64,000 bases of DNA from Pelagibacteraceae bacterium AG-447-N18. Lineage in GTDB: Bacteria; Pseudomonadota; Alphaproteobacteria; Pelagibacterales; Pelagibacteraceae. The notes under the pieces are model-generated. The model saw only the letters and a program-made list of their open reading frames with translations, made no database searches and was not told the DNA's origin. Numbering within the stretch: position 1 is the stretch's first letter; each line of letters begins with the position of its first letter. Of this stretch, positions 32,335 through 44,373 are shown in pieces. The stretch spans positions 1 to 64,000 of the forward strand of contig QCQE01000002.1 of the NCBI GenBank assembly GCA_003212275.1, in the 5' to 3' direction. A program made the translations under genes and the position numbers.

Positions 32335-33203
32335 TTATTTCTATTTAAGATATAATTTAAGGTTTCAGTTAAATTCTTAGATTTTGGTCCATACTTTTTT
32401 AACTTAGTATTTATTTTTAAAATTAGCTTATTAGCATATTTAATAGTATTTTTATCTCCTAGTAAACTAATTAGAGTTGCTTTGCCTTTTTTCTTATCTT
32501 TTCCAGTTTTTTTTCCTGCAGCTAAAAGATTTCCACTATAATCAATTAAATCATCAGCAACCTGAAATAGTAAACCTATATCAGCTCCAATATTTTCAAA
32601 TTTTTGGATATCTTTTTTACTTTTGTTCTTTAATATTAATGGAGCTACACAACAAAAACTAAAAAGTTTTCCAGTTTTTTTTATTTCCATTTCAATTATT
32701 TTTTTTTCTGAAATTTTCTTATGTTCATAGCTAAGATCTAAATATTGACCACCAGCAATCCCAAGATGTCCAGAACTCTCAGAAATTTTATTAATTAATC
32801 TAATTTTTGTTTTTTCATCGACATTCAAATCTTTATGACTCAAAATTTCGAATGCCATAGTTAAGAGTGAGTTTCCAGCGAGAACAGCTGTGGACTCTCC
32901 AAATTTGATATGAGCAGAAGGCTTACCTCGTCTTATTAAATCATTATCCATACATGGTAAATCATCATGAATAAGTGAATAAGCATGAATACATTCAACA
33001 GCAGCACCAATAATTAATAAAGTTTTATAATTTAAATTAAATATTGAACCAACATCAACCAGTATTTTTGATCTTATTTTTTTGCCACCCGAAAATAATC
33101 CATATTGCATTGGGACAATCAGTTCTGATTTTTTTTGCTTTTTTATAAATCTTTTTAAAAAAATATTTGTATCTTTAGCAATTTTATTTAATTTTTTTTG
33201 CAT
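32331..33203 (-). CDS. ispA: Farnesyl diphosphate synthase (geranyltranstransferase)
   Basis: A 290-residue short-chain isoprenyl synthase. FARM motif DDLPCMDND follows IHAYSLIH; the second aspartate-rich motif is ADDLIDYSG. The two-residue insertion within the first DDxxxxD motif is typical of bacterial FPP synthases, and GGKKIRSKI is the substrate-binding region. It makes FPP for the polyprenyl synthase IspB and undecaprenyl phosphate. Overlaps xseB by 20 bp and dxs by 4 bp. Confidence 0.95.
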   Translation of the reverse strand: MQKKLNKIAKDTNIFLKRFIKKQKKSELIVPMQYGLFSGGKKIRSKILVDVGSIFNLNYKTLLIIGAAVECIHAYSLIHDDLPCMDNDLIRRGKPSAHIKFGESTAVLAGNSLLTMAFEILSHKDLNVDEKTKIRLINKISESSGHLGIAGGQYLDLSYEHKKISEKKIIEMEIKKTGKLFSFCCVAPLILKNKSKKDIQKFENIGADIGLLFQVADDLIDYSGNLLAAGKKTGKDKKKGKATLISLLGDKNTIKYANKLILKINTKLKKYGPKSKNLTETLNYILNRNK

Positions 33204-33438
33204 TATTTTTTGAAGTTATCTTATATATATTATCTTTAGTTGTTGTATTGATGTCGATAAATTTTTTTTTAAATTTTTTCTCGATAATATTATTTAGTTT
33301 TATTAAATTTTGATATTTTTCAATTGAATTTTGTAAATCTTTTTGATTCTCTAAATCCTCAATTATTTTATTAGCTTCAAGAGTTAATTCCTCCAGAGAC
33401 GAAGATTCATAATTATTTGGTAAATCCTTATCTTTCAT
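33184..33438 (-). CDS. xseB: Exodeoxyribonuclease VII small subunit
   Basis: An 84-residue helical protein with the XseB pattern SSLEELTLEANKIIEDLENQ followed by amphipathic helices and a basic C-terminus. XseB coats the large XseA subunit in the single-strand exonuclease VII. The first gene of xseB-ispA-dxs, a conserved bacterial order that strengthens an otherwise weak short-protein match. xseA is not in the window. The C-terminal ~20 residues, in the 20-bp overlap with ispA, are low-complexity lysine/asparagine. Confidence 0.85.
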   Translation of the reverse strand: MKDKDLPNNYESSSLEELTLEANKIIEDLENQKDLQNSIEKYQNLIKLNNIIEKKFKKKFIDINTTTKDNIYKITSKNNAKKIK

Positions 33439-33458
33439 ATAATACTCTCAGATAATAC

Positions 33459-34407
33459 ATGAAAATGAGTCTTGCAAATATTAAAAAAGCAAAAAAACTG
33501 CTTCATAAAAGGGAGTGTATTGCTATACCTACAGAAACAGTTTATGGTTTAGCGGGTAATGCCTACTCAGACCAAGCCTGTCAAAAAATATATAAGCTTA
33601 AAAAAAGACCAAAAAAATAACCCTCTGATAGTTCATTATCTGGATATTCAAAGGTTGAAAAAAGATTGTCATTTTAACAATGACTTTATTAGATTATATA
33701 AAAAATTTTGTCCTGGTCCTTTAACATTTATTCTAAATCTTAAAAAATCATCAAAAATTTCAAAAATAATTACTAATAAAAAAAATACATTGGCAGTAAG
33801 ATTTCCACGACACTCCGTCACAAGAAGATTACTAAAAATTTTAGAATTTCCTTTAGCGGCTCCAAGTGCGAATCCCTCATCTAGGGTTAGTGCTGTTACA
33901 TCTGCTGATGTAAAAGAGGATTTTGGGAAAAAAATAAAGTATGTACTTGAGGGTGGAAAATCATCTATTGGTTTAGAGTCAACAATTATTGACCTCAGAA
34001 AGAATCCTCGAATCTTACGATTAGGAGGTTTAAATGTTTCAACTATTCAAAAAATATTAAGAAAAAAAATATCAATAAATAACAAAACTTCAAAAATCAT
34101 TTCACCAGGTCAATTTAAGGTTCATTATTCACCAGGTTTGCCCATCAGACTTAATGCAAAAAATATTCGTAAAGATGAAGCATACTTATTGATTAGAAAG
34201 AAAAAAGTGAGTAAATCAAATTATTATTTTTTGTCAGAAAAAGGAAATCTAAAAGAAGCTGCAAAAAATTTATATTCTACTTTGAGAAAAATTAAAAAAA
34301 AGAAATATAGATCAATTGCAGTATGTAAAATTCCTGATAGAGGATATGGTAAAACTATTAATGATAGGTTATTAAGAGCATCAAGATTCAATGAAAAAAC
34401 CACTTGA
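33459..34407 (+). CDS. sua5: Threonylcarbamoyl-AMP synthase (Sua5 type), interrupted by a +1 frameshift at an A7 run
   Basis: Makes threonylcarbamoyl-AMP for the t6A37 modification of ANN-decoding tRNAs. An N-terminal frame starts at ATG 33459 (or 33465) and contains the YrdC-start motif IAIPTETVYGLAGNA, then hits TAA at 33618-33620 just after KKRPKK. The frame shifted by one base continues at once with NNPLIVHYL and runs through the YrdC domain (FPLAAPSANPSSRVS, ESTIIDLRKNPRILRLGG) into a Sua5 C-terminal domain after the PGQFKVHYSP linker. The break is at seven A residues (33611-33617); six would keep one frame. So a full ~315-residue gene appears broken by one extra A: sequencing error, slippage-tolerated allele or a true mutation. 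Confidence 0.85.
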
Positions 34408-35119
34408 AGTAATAGGATTATCAAAAACTTATAATTCAAAAGAAGCAGTAAAAGAGGTTTCTTTTAAAGTAAATCAAAATGAAATTATTGGGATACTTGG
34501 TCCTAACGGCTGTGGAAAAACTACTACAATCGGTATGATTTTAGGTTTATTAAAACCATCAAAAGGAAAGGTTTTAATAGATGGAGTCGAAATTGAAAGC
34601 CAACGTGTGGATTTATTAAATCAATTAAATTTTATATCACCTTATATAGAGTTACCAAAAAAACTGACAGTTAGACAAAATTTAGAAGTTTATGGGAGGC
34701 TTTATGATGTGAATAAACATAAGGCAAAAATTGATTACCTGTGTGAAAAATTAAGACTCTACGAATTTATAGATAAATTAACCGGGGAGTTGTCATCTGG
34801 TCAAAAAAATAGAGTTAGTCTTGCAAAGTCAATAATTAACAATCCAAAAGTTTTACTTCTGGATGAACCTACAGCATCACTTGATCCTGAAACAGGTGAT
34901 TTTATCAGAAGTTTTTTAGAGCAATATCAACAGGAAAATAAAACATCAATCCTATTAGCATCACACAATATGGCAGAGGTAGAGAGACTATGTTCTTCAG
35001 TTTTAATGATGAATAAAGGGTCGATTATTGATGAGGGTAGACCGGAGGAATTAATAAAAAAACACGGAAGAAAAAATATGGAAGAAGTTTTTTTGAAACT
35101 TACAAGAGATAAAGTATGA
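34391..35119 (+). CDS. ABC transporter ATP-binding protein (ABC-2 export type)
   Basis: A 242-residue ABC ATPase: Walker A GPNGCGKTT (37-45), signature LSSGQKNRVSLAK, Walker B VLLLDEPTASLDPETG and the H-loop histidine in LLASHNMAEV. Sequence style (CcmA/NodI class) and the adjacent ABC-2 permease point to an exporter; the substrate is unknown. Its start overlaps the sua5 end by 17 bp and its stop overlaps the permease start by 4 bp (ATGA), so the pair is translated together. Confidence 0.92.
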   Translation: MKKPLEVIGLSKTYNSKEAVKEVSFKVNQNEIIGILGPNGCGKTTTIGMILGLLKPSKGKVLIDGVEIESQRVDLLNQLNFISPYIELPKKLTVRQNLEVYGRLYDVNKHKAKIDYLCEKLRLYEFIDKLTGELSSGQKNRVSLAKSIINNPKVLLLDEPTASLDPETGDFIRSFLEQYQQENKTSILLASHNMAEVERLCSSVLMMNKGSIIDEGRPEELIKKHGRKNMEEVFLKLTRDKV

Positions 35120-35907
35120 ATTTCAATAAAATGTATGGTCTTTTCCTTAGACATTTTTATTTAATTAAAAGTTCTTTACCAAGAATTTTGGATTTAATTT
35201 ATTGGCCGACAATTCAAATAATTTTATGGGGTTTTATCTCAAAGTTCTTTTCAATACATAGTGACTACTATAGCAATACTTTGGGAGTAATTTTAACGTG
35301 TGCAATACTTTATGATATTCTTTTTAGATCAAGCATTAGTTTTAACATGCTTTTTTTAGAAGAAATCTGGAGTAGAAATTTCACAAATTTATTTATAGCA
35401 CCCCTTAAGCTTAAAGAAATTATTGTTTCATTAATTTTTACTGCTTTGATAAGGACTTTAATAGGATTGGTTCCTGCGATAATACTAACCTCTCCTTTAT
35501 TTGGTGTATCAATTTTAAAATTGGGATTACCACTTTTATTCCTATTTCTAAGTTTATATCTTTTTGGTATAACACTTGGGTTGTTTGTGAGTTCAGGACT
35601 AATTAGATTCGGTCCATCGTTTGAAAATATTGCATGGTCGTCCCTATTTTTGCTAGCTCCTTTGGGATGCATATATTATCCAATAGAAATTCTACCAGAA
35701 TTATTTCAATTCATAGCAAAAGGTTTGCCACTTGTTTATATTTTTGATGAGACTAGAAATATACTTTTAAATGGGTCAATTGATTATACAAATTTGAAAC
35801 AAGCATATTTACTAAACCTGATCTATTTAATTATTGGAATAGTTCTATTTTATTTATCTTTTTTGAGAGCTCGAATTAAAGGAACATTAATTAACATGGG
35901 TGAATAA
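35116..35907 (+). CDS. ABC-2 type transporter permease
   Basis: A 263-residue membrane protein with about six transmembrane helices in the ABC-2 fold; the segment around APLGCIYYPIEILPELFQF is the conserved ABC-2 loop before the last helices. It pairs with the ATPase encoded just upstream (4-bp overlap). NodJ-like and lipid- or polysaccharide-exporting families share this layout; no substrate can be assigned. It ends just before a tRNA-Arg gene on the opposite strand, with a 1-bp gap to that gene's CCA. Confidence 0.9.
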   Translation: MNFNKMYGLFLRHFYLIKSSLPRILDLIYWPTIQIILWGFISKFFSIHSDYYSNTLGVILTCAILYDILFRSSISFNMLFLEEIWSRNFTNLFIAPLKLKEIIVSLIFTALIRTLIGLVPAIILTSPLFGVSILKLGLPLLFLFLSLYLFGITLGLFVSSGLIRFGPSFENIAWSSLFLLAPLGCIYYPIEILPELFQFIAKGLPLVYIFDETRNILLNGSIDYTNLKQAYLLNLIYLIIGIVLFYLSFLRARIKGTLINMGE

Positions 35908-35908
35908 T

Positions 35909-35985
35909 TGGTGCGCCTGCTAGGAGTCGAACCCAGAACCTCCTGATCCGAAGTCAGGCGCTCTATCCAGTTGAGCTACAAGCGC
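35909..35985 (-). tRNA. tRNA-Arg (anticodon TCG)
   Basis: 77 nt on the reverse strand with encoded CCA. Acceptor GCGCTTG pairs CAGGCGC (one T-G wobble); anticodon arm CCTGA-CTTCGGA-TCAGG gives anticodon TCG; the T-arm has GGTTCGACTCC. It reads CGN arginine codons. It lies between two plus-strand genes and is transcribed against them. Confidence 0.95.
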
Positions 35986-36008
35986 ATATAATATTAATAT
36001 ATCATTTT

Positions 36009-36989
36009 ATGAAAAAAAAAATAAATTTGATTGTAAAAGAAAGTAATAAAAATATGCGTGTAGATATTTTTATTAATAGTAAGGAAAATAAGATAAGTAG
36101 AACTAGAATAAAAAACTTAATTTTAGGTAAGAAGCTTAAGATTAATAATAAAGTTATTTCAAATCCTGCCAAAAAGGTTTTAAAAGACGATGCTGTAGAA
36201 TTAATAATTCCAGAGCCTAAAAAAGCTTCTCTAAAACCATTTAAATTCAAATTAGATATTGTTCATGAGGACAAAGATATAATAGTGCTAAACAAACCAG
36301 CAGGTATTGTGATGCATCCAGGAGCTGGAAATTTTGACAATACAATTGTAAATGCATTAGTAAATTACGATAAAGACTCTCTTTCGAATATCGGCGATGA
36401 ACTTAGACCAGGAATAGTACATAGGATAGACAAAAATACATCAGGTTTAGTAGTCATAGCAAAAAATAATCCATCACATGAAAACTTATCTAATCAGTTT
36501 AATAAACACTCTATAACAAGAGTTTATCAATTATTAATATGGGGAAAAGTTAGACCTTCTAAGGGAAAAATTGAAACTTTAATAACACGAAGTTCAAAAA
36601 ATAGACAAATGATGGAAGTTAGTCGGACTAAAGGAAAAAAAGCAATTACCAATTATAGAACTATTGAAATTTTTGAAAATAAACACACACCAACTTTGAG
36701 TTTAGTAGAATGCAGACTAGAAACGGGTAGAACCCATCAAATTAGAGTTCACATGAATTTTTTAGGAAATAGTATTGTTGGTGATGATAAATACAAAAAA
36801 AAGTTTAAGAAAATTAAAAACATTAATCCGTTGATAGAGCAAAATTTAAATAGTCTTAAAAGACAATTTCTTCATGCTAAGACTCTGGGCTTCATTCACC
36901 CCACGAAAAGCAAACAAATGACTTTCAACTCAAATTTACCTTTAGAACTTGAGAATATTTTAAAAATACTGAGAAATACTAATAAATAA
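36009..36989 (+). CDS. rluD: RluD-type 23S rRNA pseudouridine synthase
   Basis: A 326-residue RluA-family synthase with an N-terminal S4-like domain (about 14-70, MRVDIFINSK...SRTRIKNLI) and a catalytic domain with HRIDKNTSGL, whose Asp141 is the expected nucleophile, plus LETGRTHQIRVHM. RluD modifies helix 69 of 23S rRNA. RluC-type specificity is not fully excluded, but the S4 domain and length fit RluD. It lies directly upstream of rpoH, a common alphaproteobacterial order. Confidence 0.92.
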   Translation: MKKKINLIVKESNKNMRVDIFINSKENKISRTRIKNLILGKKLKINNKVISNPAKKVLKDDAVELIIPEPKKASLKPFKFKLDIVHEDKDIIVLNKPAGIVMHPGAGNFDNTIVNALVNYDKDSLSNIGDELRPGIVHRIDKNTSGLVVIAKNNPSHENLSNQFNKHSITRVYQLLIWGKVRPSKGKIETLITRSSKNRQMMEVSRTKGKKAITNYRTIEIFENKHTPTLSLVECRLETGRTHQIRVHMNFLGNSIVGDDKYKKKFKKIKNINPLIEQNLNSLKRQFLHAKTLGFIHPTKSKQMTFNSNLPLELENILKILRNTNK

Positions 36990-36993
36990 ATCA

Positions 36994-37022
36994 TTGAAAA
37001 AATATAAATAATTAATTAGATA
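36994..37022 (+). promoter_or_regulatory. Candidate rpoH promoter (near-leaderless)
   Basis: Forward strand: TTGAAA (36994-36999), 17-nt spacer, TAGATA (37017-37022). The expected start, about 37029, is at or just before the ATG at 37031, leaving no room for a structured 5' leader. Confidence 0.5.
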
Positions 37023-37030
37023 AACTCATT

Positions 37031-40025
<2,995 letters not shown>

Positions 40026-40026
40026 T

Positions 40027-41352
40027 TTATTTAAATTCTTTTGAAATCATTTTTATACATTTTTTAAGCAAAATTTTATTTTCACTCTCACCCATTATTC
40101 TTATCTTTGGTTCAGTGCCTGATTTTCTTACAAGAATTCGACCTTGATTTTTAATTAATTTTTTTGCAATTTTAATGGATCTTTTAACAGAGTGGTTTTT
40201 AAGTATTTTATCATCTTTTATTTTAATATTTTCTAAAATTTGTGGAATTTTTTTAAAGACATTAAAAAAATCACTGGCTTTAGTTTTTCTATTCATTGAT
40301 TTGATAATCTCTAAAGCGACAAGCACACCATCACCAGTTGTTGCAAATTTTCCTAAAATAATATGACCCGATTGTTCTCCTCCTAAATTGAATTTTTTCT
40401 TTTGCATCAATTCCTTTACATATCTGTCCCCAACATTAGCTCTTAAAAATTTAATATTTTTTTCTTTTAAAAATCTTTCTAAACCATAGTTTGACATTAA
40501 GGTGCCGACAACGCCTCCTTTGAGAATTTTTCTCTTTTTCCATTGTAAAGCTAATGCAGCGATAATTTGATCACCATCAATTATAGATCCTTTTTCATCA
40601 CACATTATTATTCTGTCAGCATCTCCATCTAAAGATATACCCAAATCTGCTTTGAATTTTTTAACATTTCTTTGTAGTTTTTCTGGAAAAGTTGAACCAC
40701 AATTTTTATTAATATTAAACCCATTTGGTTTATTACCTATAACTTTTAATTTTGCTCCAAGTGATCTGATTAATTTTGGTGCAGATTTATATCCAGCTCC
40801 ATTTGCACAATCTAGAACTACTTTCAAATTATTTAATTTAAAGTTTCTTGATAACTTTTTTTTACAAATCTTAATATATTCATCAGTTCCAGTCTCTAGC
40901 CTTTTAACCCTTCCTAATTTTTTTGGATTTGATAGGTGTTTTTGAACTTTGCTATCTATTAAATTTTCAATTTTTTTTTGAATTTTATCAGATAGTTTTA
41001 ATCCATCAGGACCGAATAACTTTAAACCATTATCATAATATAAATTGTGCGAAGCAGTGATCATAATACCAAGATTTGCGTTCATTGATTTTGTCAACAT
41101 TGCAAGGCCATTAGTCGGCAATGGACCCAGTGTATAAACGTGCATTCCTGCAGAAGCTAAACCAGAAACTAGTGCAGGTTCTAATGCGTATCCTGAAAGT
41201 CTAGTATCTTTAGCAATAATTGCTGTTTGTTTTCTTTTTTTTAAATTTGTGAAATATTTTCCCGCTGCTAGTCCAAACTTAAAGAACATATCTCCATTAA
41301 TGTTCCCACTATTTACCTGTCCTCTAATTCCATCAGTGCCAAAATACTTCAT
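40027..41352 (-). CDS. glmM: Phosphoglucosamine mutase
   Basis: A 441-residue alpha-D-phosphohexomutase converting GlcN-6-P to GlcN-1-P for UDP-GlcNAc and cell-wall synthesis. The catalytic phosphoserine loop GIMITASHN has Ser101; the metal-binding loop is SLDGDADRIIM; the sugar-binding loop GGEQSGHII; and the phosphate-binding VRKSGTEPKIRIM lies near the C-terminus. N-terminal MKYFGTDGIRG is typical of GlmM. It overlaps folP by one base in the conserved ftsH-folP-glmM order. Confidence 0.98.
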   Translation of the reverse strand: MKYFGTDGIRGQVNSGNINGDMFFKFGLAAGKYFTNLKKRKQTAIIAKDTRLSGYALEPALVSGLASAGMHVYTLGPLPTNGLAMLTKSMNANLGIMITASHNLYYDNGLKLFGPDGLKLSDKIQKKIENLIDSKVQKHLSNPKKLGRVKRLETGTDEYIKICKKKLSRNFKLNNLKVVLDCANGAGYKSAPKLIRSLGAKLKVIGNKPNGFNINKNCGSTFPEKLQRNVKKFKADLGISLDGDADRIIMCDEKGSIIDGDQIIAALALQWKKRKILKGGVVGTLMSNYGLERFLKEKNIKFLRANVGDRYVKELMQKKKFNLGGEQSGHIILGKFATTGDGVLVALEIIKSMNRKTKASDFFNVFKKIPQILENIKIKDDKILKNHSVKRSIKIAKKLIKNQGRILVRKSGTEPKIRIMGESENKILLKKCIKMISKEFK

Positions 41353-42404
41353 TATTTATTTATAAATGCTTTGAAAACTTTTATAGCTTGATTAACTTCG
41401 TTGACATCATGAACTCTAAACATTTGTACACCCTGTAACATTGCAAAAATACTGCTACTTATTGTTCCTCCAATTCTTAGAGAGCTATCATTATTCCCAG
41501 ATAAATCTTTTATAAATCTTTTTCTGGAAATACCAAGCAGTATAGGCAAACCCAAAGAATGGTAAATTGATATATTTTTAATTATCGTCATATTATGTTT
41601 CAAATTTTTTCCAAAACCTATACCAGGGTCTAAGATTATATTATTATGATAAATTCCATTTTGACGTAAATAATTTAATTTTTCTTCAAAAAAATCGTAA
41701 ATATCTAATAATACATTTTTATATTTTGGATTTTTTTGCATTACGTCAGGATTACCAAGTGAGTGTTGGATTACGAAAGGTATATTATACTTTTTTAAAA
41801 TCTTGATTGAGTTTTTATCAAAATTAAGACCAGAAACATCATTAATTAATTTTACTCCTAGTTTAATTCCCTTTTCCATGATTTCTGATTTTCTAGTATC
41901 TAGAGATATAAAATTTTTTTTATCAATTAATTTTAAAATATTTTTGAGTCTATTCCATTCTATTTTTGATTTAATAGCTTTAGATCCAGGTTTAGTGGAC
42001 TCTGCTCCAATATCAACAAGGTTTGCGCCAGAATTTAAAAGAAAATTTAATTGTTTTTTGGCTGATGCATAATTAAAAAATTTTCCACCATCTGAGAAAC
42101 TGTCTGGAGTAATATTTAAAATACCCATTATTTGGGGAATATTTTGAAAATTTAAATTTTTAATATTTCTTTTTTTTTTTGTAATTAATCTTAGATCTTT
42201 TTTTACTTTTGTCTTTAAGTTTATATTTAATTTGTTCACTTCATTTAAAGAAATTAATTTTTTTGAATTTCTTGTTATTATTTCTAATTTATCGAAAGAT
42301 ATTTCAGGATTATTATGAAGTGGTAATGTTTTTTTTTTCTTAACTAATAATTTAGATTTTGCACCATAATAGAAATTACACACTCTAGTGTAATATCTAG
42401 ACAT
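41352..42404 (-). CDS. folP: Dihydropteroate synthase with an N-terminal extension
   Basis: Joins pABA to the pterin diphosphate in folate synthesis. The TIM-barrel core begins at GILNITPDSFSDGG (94-107), followed by DIGAESTKPGS, LINDVSGLNF and ILDPGIGFGKNLKHN, all diagnostic. E. coli FolP is about 282 residues; here 350, with roughly 90 lysine-rich residues before the core (YYTRVCNFYYGAKSKL...). A similar front segment occurs in some alphaproteobacterial FolP proteins as far as I recall; its function is unknown. No alternative start sits closer to the core without losing family-like residues, so the first ATG is kept. Confidence 0.94.
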   Translation of the reverse strand: MSRYYTRVCNFYYGAKSKLLVKKKKTLPLHNNPEISFDKLEIITRNSKKLISLNEVNKLNINLKTKVKKDLRLITKKKRNIKNLNFQNIPQIMGILNITPDSFSDGGKFFNYASAKKQLNFLLNSGANLVDIGAESTKPGSKAIKSKIEWNRLKNILKLIDKKNFISLDTRKSEIMEKGIKLGVKLINDVSGLNFDKNSIKILKKYNIPFVIQHSLGNPDVMQKNPKYKNVLLDIYDFFEEKLNYLRQNGIYHNNIILDPGIGFGKNLKHNMTIIKNISIYHSLGLPILLGISRKRFIKDLSGNNDSSLRIGGTISSSIFAMLQGVQMFRVHDVNEVNQAIKVFKAFINK

Positions 42405-42409
42405 TCAGT

Positions 42410-44305
42410 CTAATGAACAATTTTTGGTTTTAGGCCTAGAGCACCCATTGCTGACCCTTTATCATCTTCTGCTTTTAAGTCTTGTTTGTCTGCTGGGTAT
42501 ATATTTTTATTGATAATATTTTCAATTTCTTCACCAGTTAATGTCTCATAAGTCATAAGAGCTTTAGCAATTTTGTGTAAATCTTCAACTTTTTCAGTCA
42601 AAATTTTCTTTGCAGTATTATAACCCTCGTCTATGAGTTTTCTGATTTCTTTGTCTATTTTTTGTGCTACTTCCTCAGACACTGACTGAGTTTGTGTTAC
42701 TGATCTTCCTAAAAAAACCTCTTCTTGATTTTCGCCATATTCAACGGGTCCCATTTCTTCACTCATACCATACTTAGTTACCATGGCTCTGGCAAGTTGC
42801 GTAGCTTGATTTATATCTGATCCACTACCTCCACCTGCTCCTGTTGATATATTATCTTTTCCAAAAATTACTTCTTCAGCAACTCTTCCACCGAAACAAA
42901 CTGCCAACCTTGCTTTTAAATATTTTATAGAATGACCATGTTTATCTCTTTCTGGCAAATTCATAACCATACCTAATGCTCTGCCCCTAGGAATTATAGT
43001 TGCTTTATGTATAGGATCATAACTTGGCATGTTGAAAGATACCAACGCATGACCTCCTTCATGATAAGCTGTTAATTTTTTTTCATCCTCTGTCATCACC
43101 ATCGAACGTCTTTCAGCTCCCATCATTACTTTATCTTTTGCCTCCTCAAACTCATTTAGTGTAACAATTCTCTTATTTTTTCTAGCAGCCAACAAAGCCG
43201 ACTCATTTACTAAATTAGCTAGATCTGCACCAGAAAAACCAGGTGTACCTCTCGCAATAGTTCTTAAATTAACATCCGGTGCCATTTTAATTTTTTTAAC
43301 ATGAACCTTTAAAATTTTTTCTCGTCCAATTATGTCAGGATTGGATACAACTACTTGTCTATCAAACCTGCCTGGTCTTAATAAAGCGGGATCTAATACA
43401 TCTGGTCTGTTTGTTGCAGCAATAATTATTACTCCTTCATTGGTATCAAAACCATCCATCTCAACTAAAAGCTGGTTAAGAGTTTGTTCTCGTTCATCGT
43501 TTCCACCACCTAAACCAGCACCCCTACTTCTTCCAACAGCATCAATTTCATCTATGAAAATTATACAAGGGGAGTTTTTTTTTCCTTGTTCAAACATATC
43601 TCTCACTCTAGAAGCACCAACTCCTACAAACATTTCAACGAAATCTGAACCTGAGATTGTGAAAAATGGTACTCCAGCTTCACCTGCTATCGCTCTAGCT
43701 AATAAAGTTTTACCAGTGCCTGGAGGACCGACCAATAAAGCACCTCTAGGTATTTTTCCTCCAAGTCTACTAAATTTTCTCGGATCTTTTAAAAATTCTA
43801 CAATTTCTTCAACTTCTTCCTTAGCTTCTTCTACACCTGCAACGTCATTAAATGTAACTTTACCCTTAAGTTCATTCATCATTTTTGCTTTTGATCTTCC
43901 AAAACCCATAGCTCCACCTTTGCCACCTTGCATTTGTCTCATGAAAAAAATCCAAACAGCAATTAATAACAACATAGGAAACCATGAAAGCAGGACACCA
44001 AATAATGATGGCATTTTTTCTTCAATAGGTGCAGCTGAAATACTCACTCCTTTTTCAGAAAGTTTTTCAATTAAATTTGGATCGTTAGGAGAATAAGTTG
44101 TAAATGAGTTTCCATTTGAATACACACCTTTAATATTGTTACCTTGGATTTCTACTTTTAATACTTCTCCATTTTCAACAGAAGTCAAGAATTCCGAGAA
44201 TATAACCTTGTCCCCACCTCTAATATTTGTTTGGGGATTTTTAAACATATTATAAAGACCAATAGTTAAAAAAACTATGATAGCCCACATTGCAATGTTT
44301 TTCAT
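42410..44305 (-). CDS. ftsH: ATP-dependent zinc metalloprotease FtsH
   Basis: Membrane-anchored AAA+ protease degrading unassembled or damaged membrane proteins and selected regulators. Counting from the ATG at 44311: two TM segments (about 5-21 and 104-123), Walker A GPPGTGKT (195-202), Walker B IIFIDEID (250-257), SRH with RPGRFDRQ and zinc motif HEGGH (417-421). The ATG at 44305 (MKNIAMW) is preferred because family members start MNKNxxxW/MKNxxxW; 44311 is possible. Partner of HflKC. A possible RpoH-type promoter lies upstream. It starts the ftsH-folP-glmM-thiD-purA run. Confidence 0.98.
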   Translation of the reverse strand: MKNIAMWAIIVFLTIGLYNMFKNPQTNIRGGDKVIFSEFLTSVENGEVLKVEIQGNNIKGVYSNGNSFTTYSPNDPNLIEKLSEKGVSISAAPIEEKMPSLFGVLLSWFPMLLLIAVWIFFMRQMQGGKGGAMGFGRSKAKMMNELKGKVTFNDVAGVEEAKEEVEEIVEFLKDPRKFSRLGGKIPRGALLVGPPGTGKTLLARAIAGEAGVPFFTISGSDFVEMFVGVGASRVRDMFEQGKKNSPCIIFIDEIDAVGRSRGAGLGGGNDEREQTLNQLLVEMDGFDTNEGVIIIAATNRPDVLDPALLRPGRFDRQVVVSNPDIIGREKILKVHVKKIKMAPDVNLRTIARGTPGFSGADLANLVNESALLAARKNKRIVTLNEFEEAKDKVMMGAERRSMVMTEDEKKLTAYHEGGHALVSFNMPSYDPIHKATIIPRGRALGMVMNLPERDKHGHSIKYLKARLAVCFGGRVAEEVIFGKDNISTGAGGGSGSDINQATQLARAMVTKYGMSEEMGPVEYGENQEEVFLGRSVTQTQSVSEEVAQKIDKEIRKLIDEGYNTAKKILTEKVEDLHKIAKALMTYETLTGEEIENIINKNIYPADKQDLKAEDDKGSAMGALGLKPKIVH

Positions 44306-44319
44306 ATTCATAGGTTTAA

Positions 44320-44346
44320 AATAAGAATTATTATCAATTTAACAAG
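44320..44346 (-). promoter_or_regulatory. Candidate RpoH-type promoter of ftsH
   Basis: Reverse strand: CTTG (44346-44343), 17-nt spacer, CTTATT (44325-44320), matching the alphaproteobacterial heat-shock consensus CTTG-N17/18-CYTATNT. A sigma-70-like reading TTGTTA-16-TATTTT overlaps it. ftsH is a classical sigma-32 target. Found by eye. Confidence 0.45.
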
Positions 44347-44370
44347 TGGCATTTTGTGTAAAGTGGCATT
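44344..44370. repeat. Direct repeat AAGTGGCATT x2 upstream of ftsH
   Basis: AAGTGGCATT at 44344-44353 and again at 44361-44370, start-to-start 17 bp. It overlaps the upstream end of the ftsH promoter candidate and lies just past the tilS stop. It could be an operator or chance. Confidence 0.5.
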
Positions 44371-44373
44371 ATT

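Noticed and set aside
43332-44096. Long open frame (254 codons) on the plus strand
   Set aside because: Antisense shadow of ftsH; residue composition is Ser/Pro-rich and mirrors the sense codons. No ribosome site or family match.
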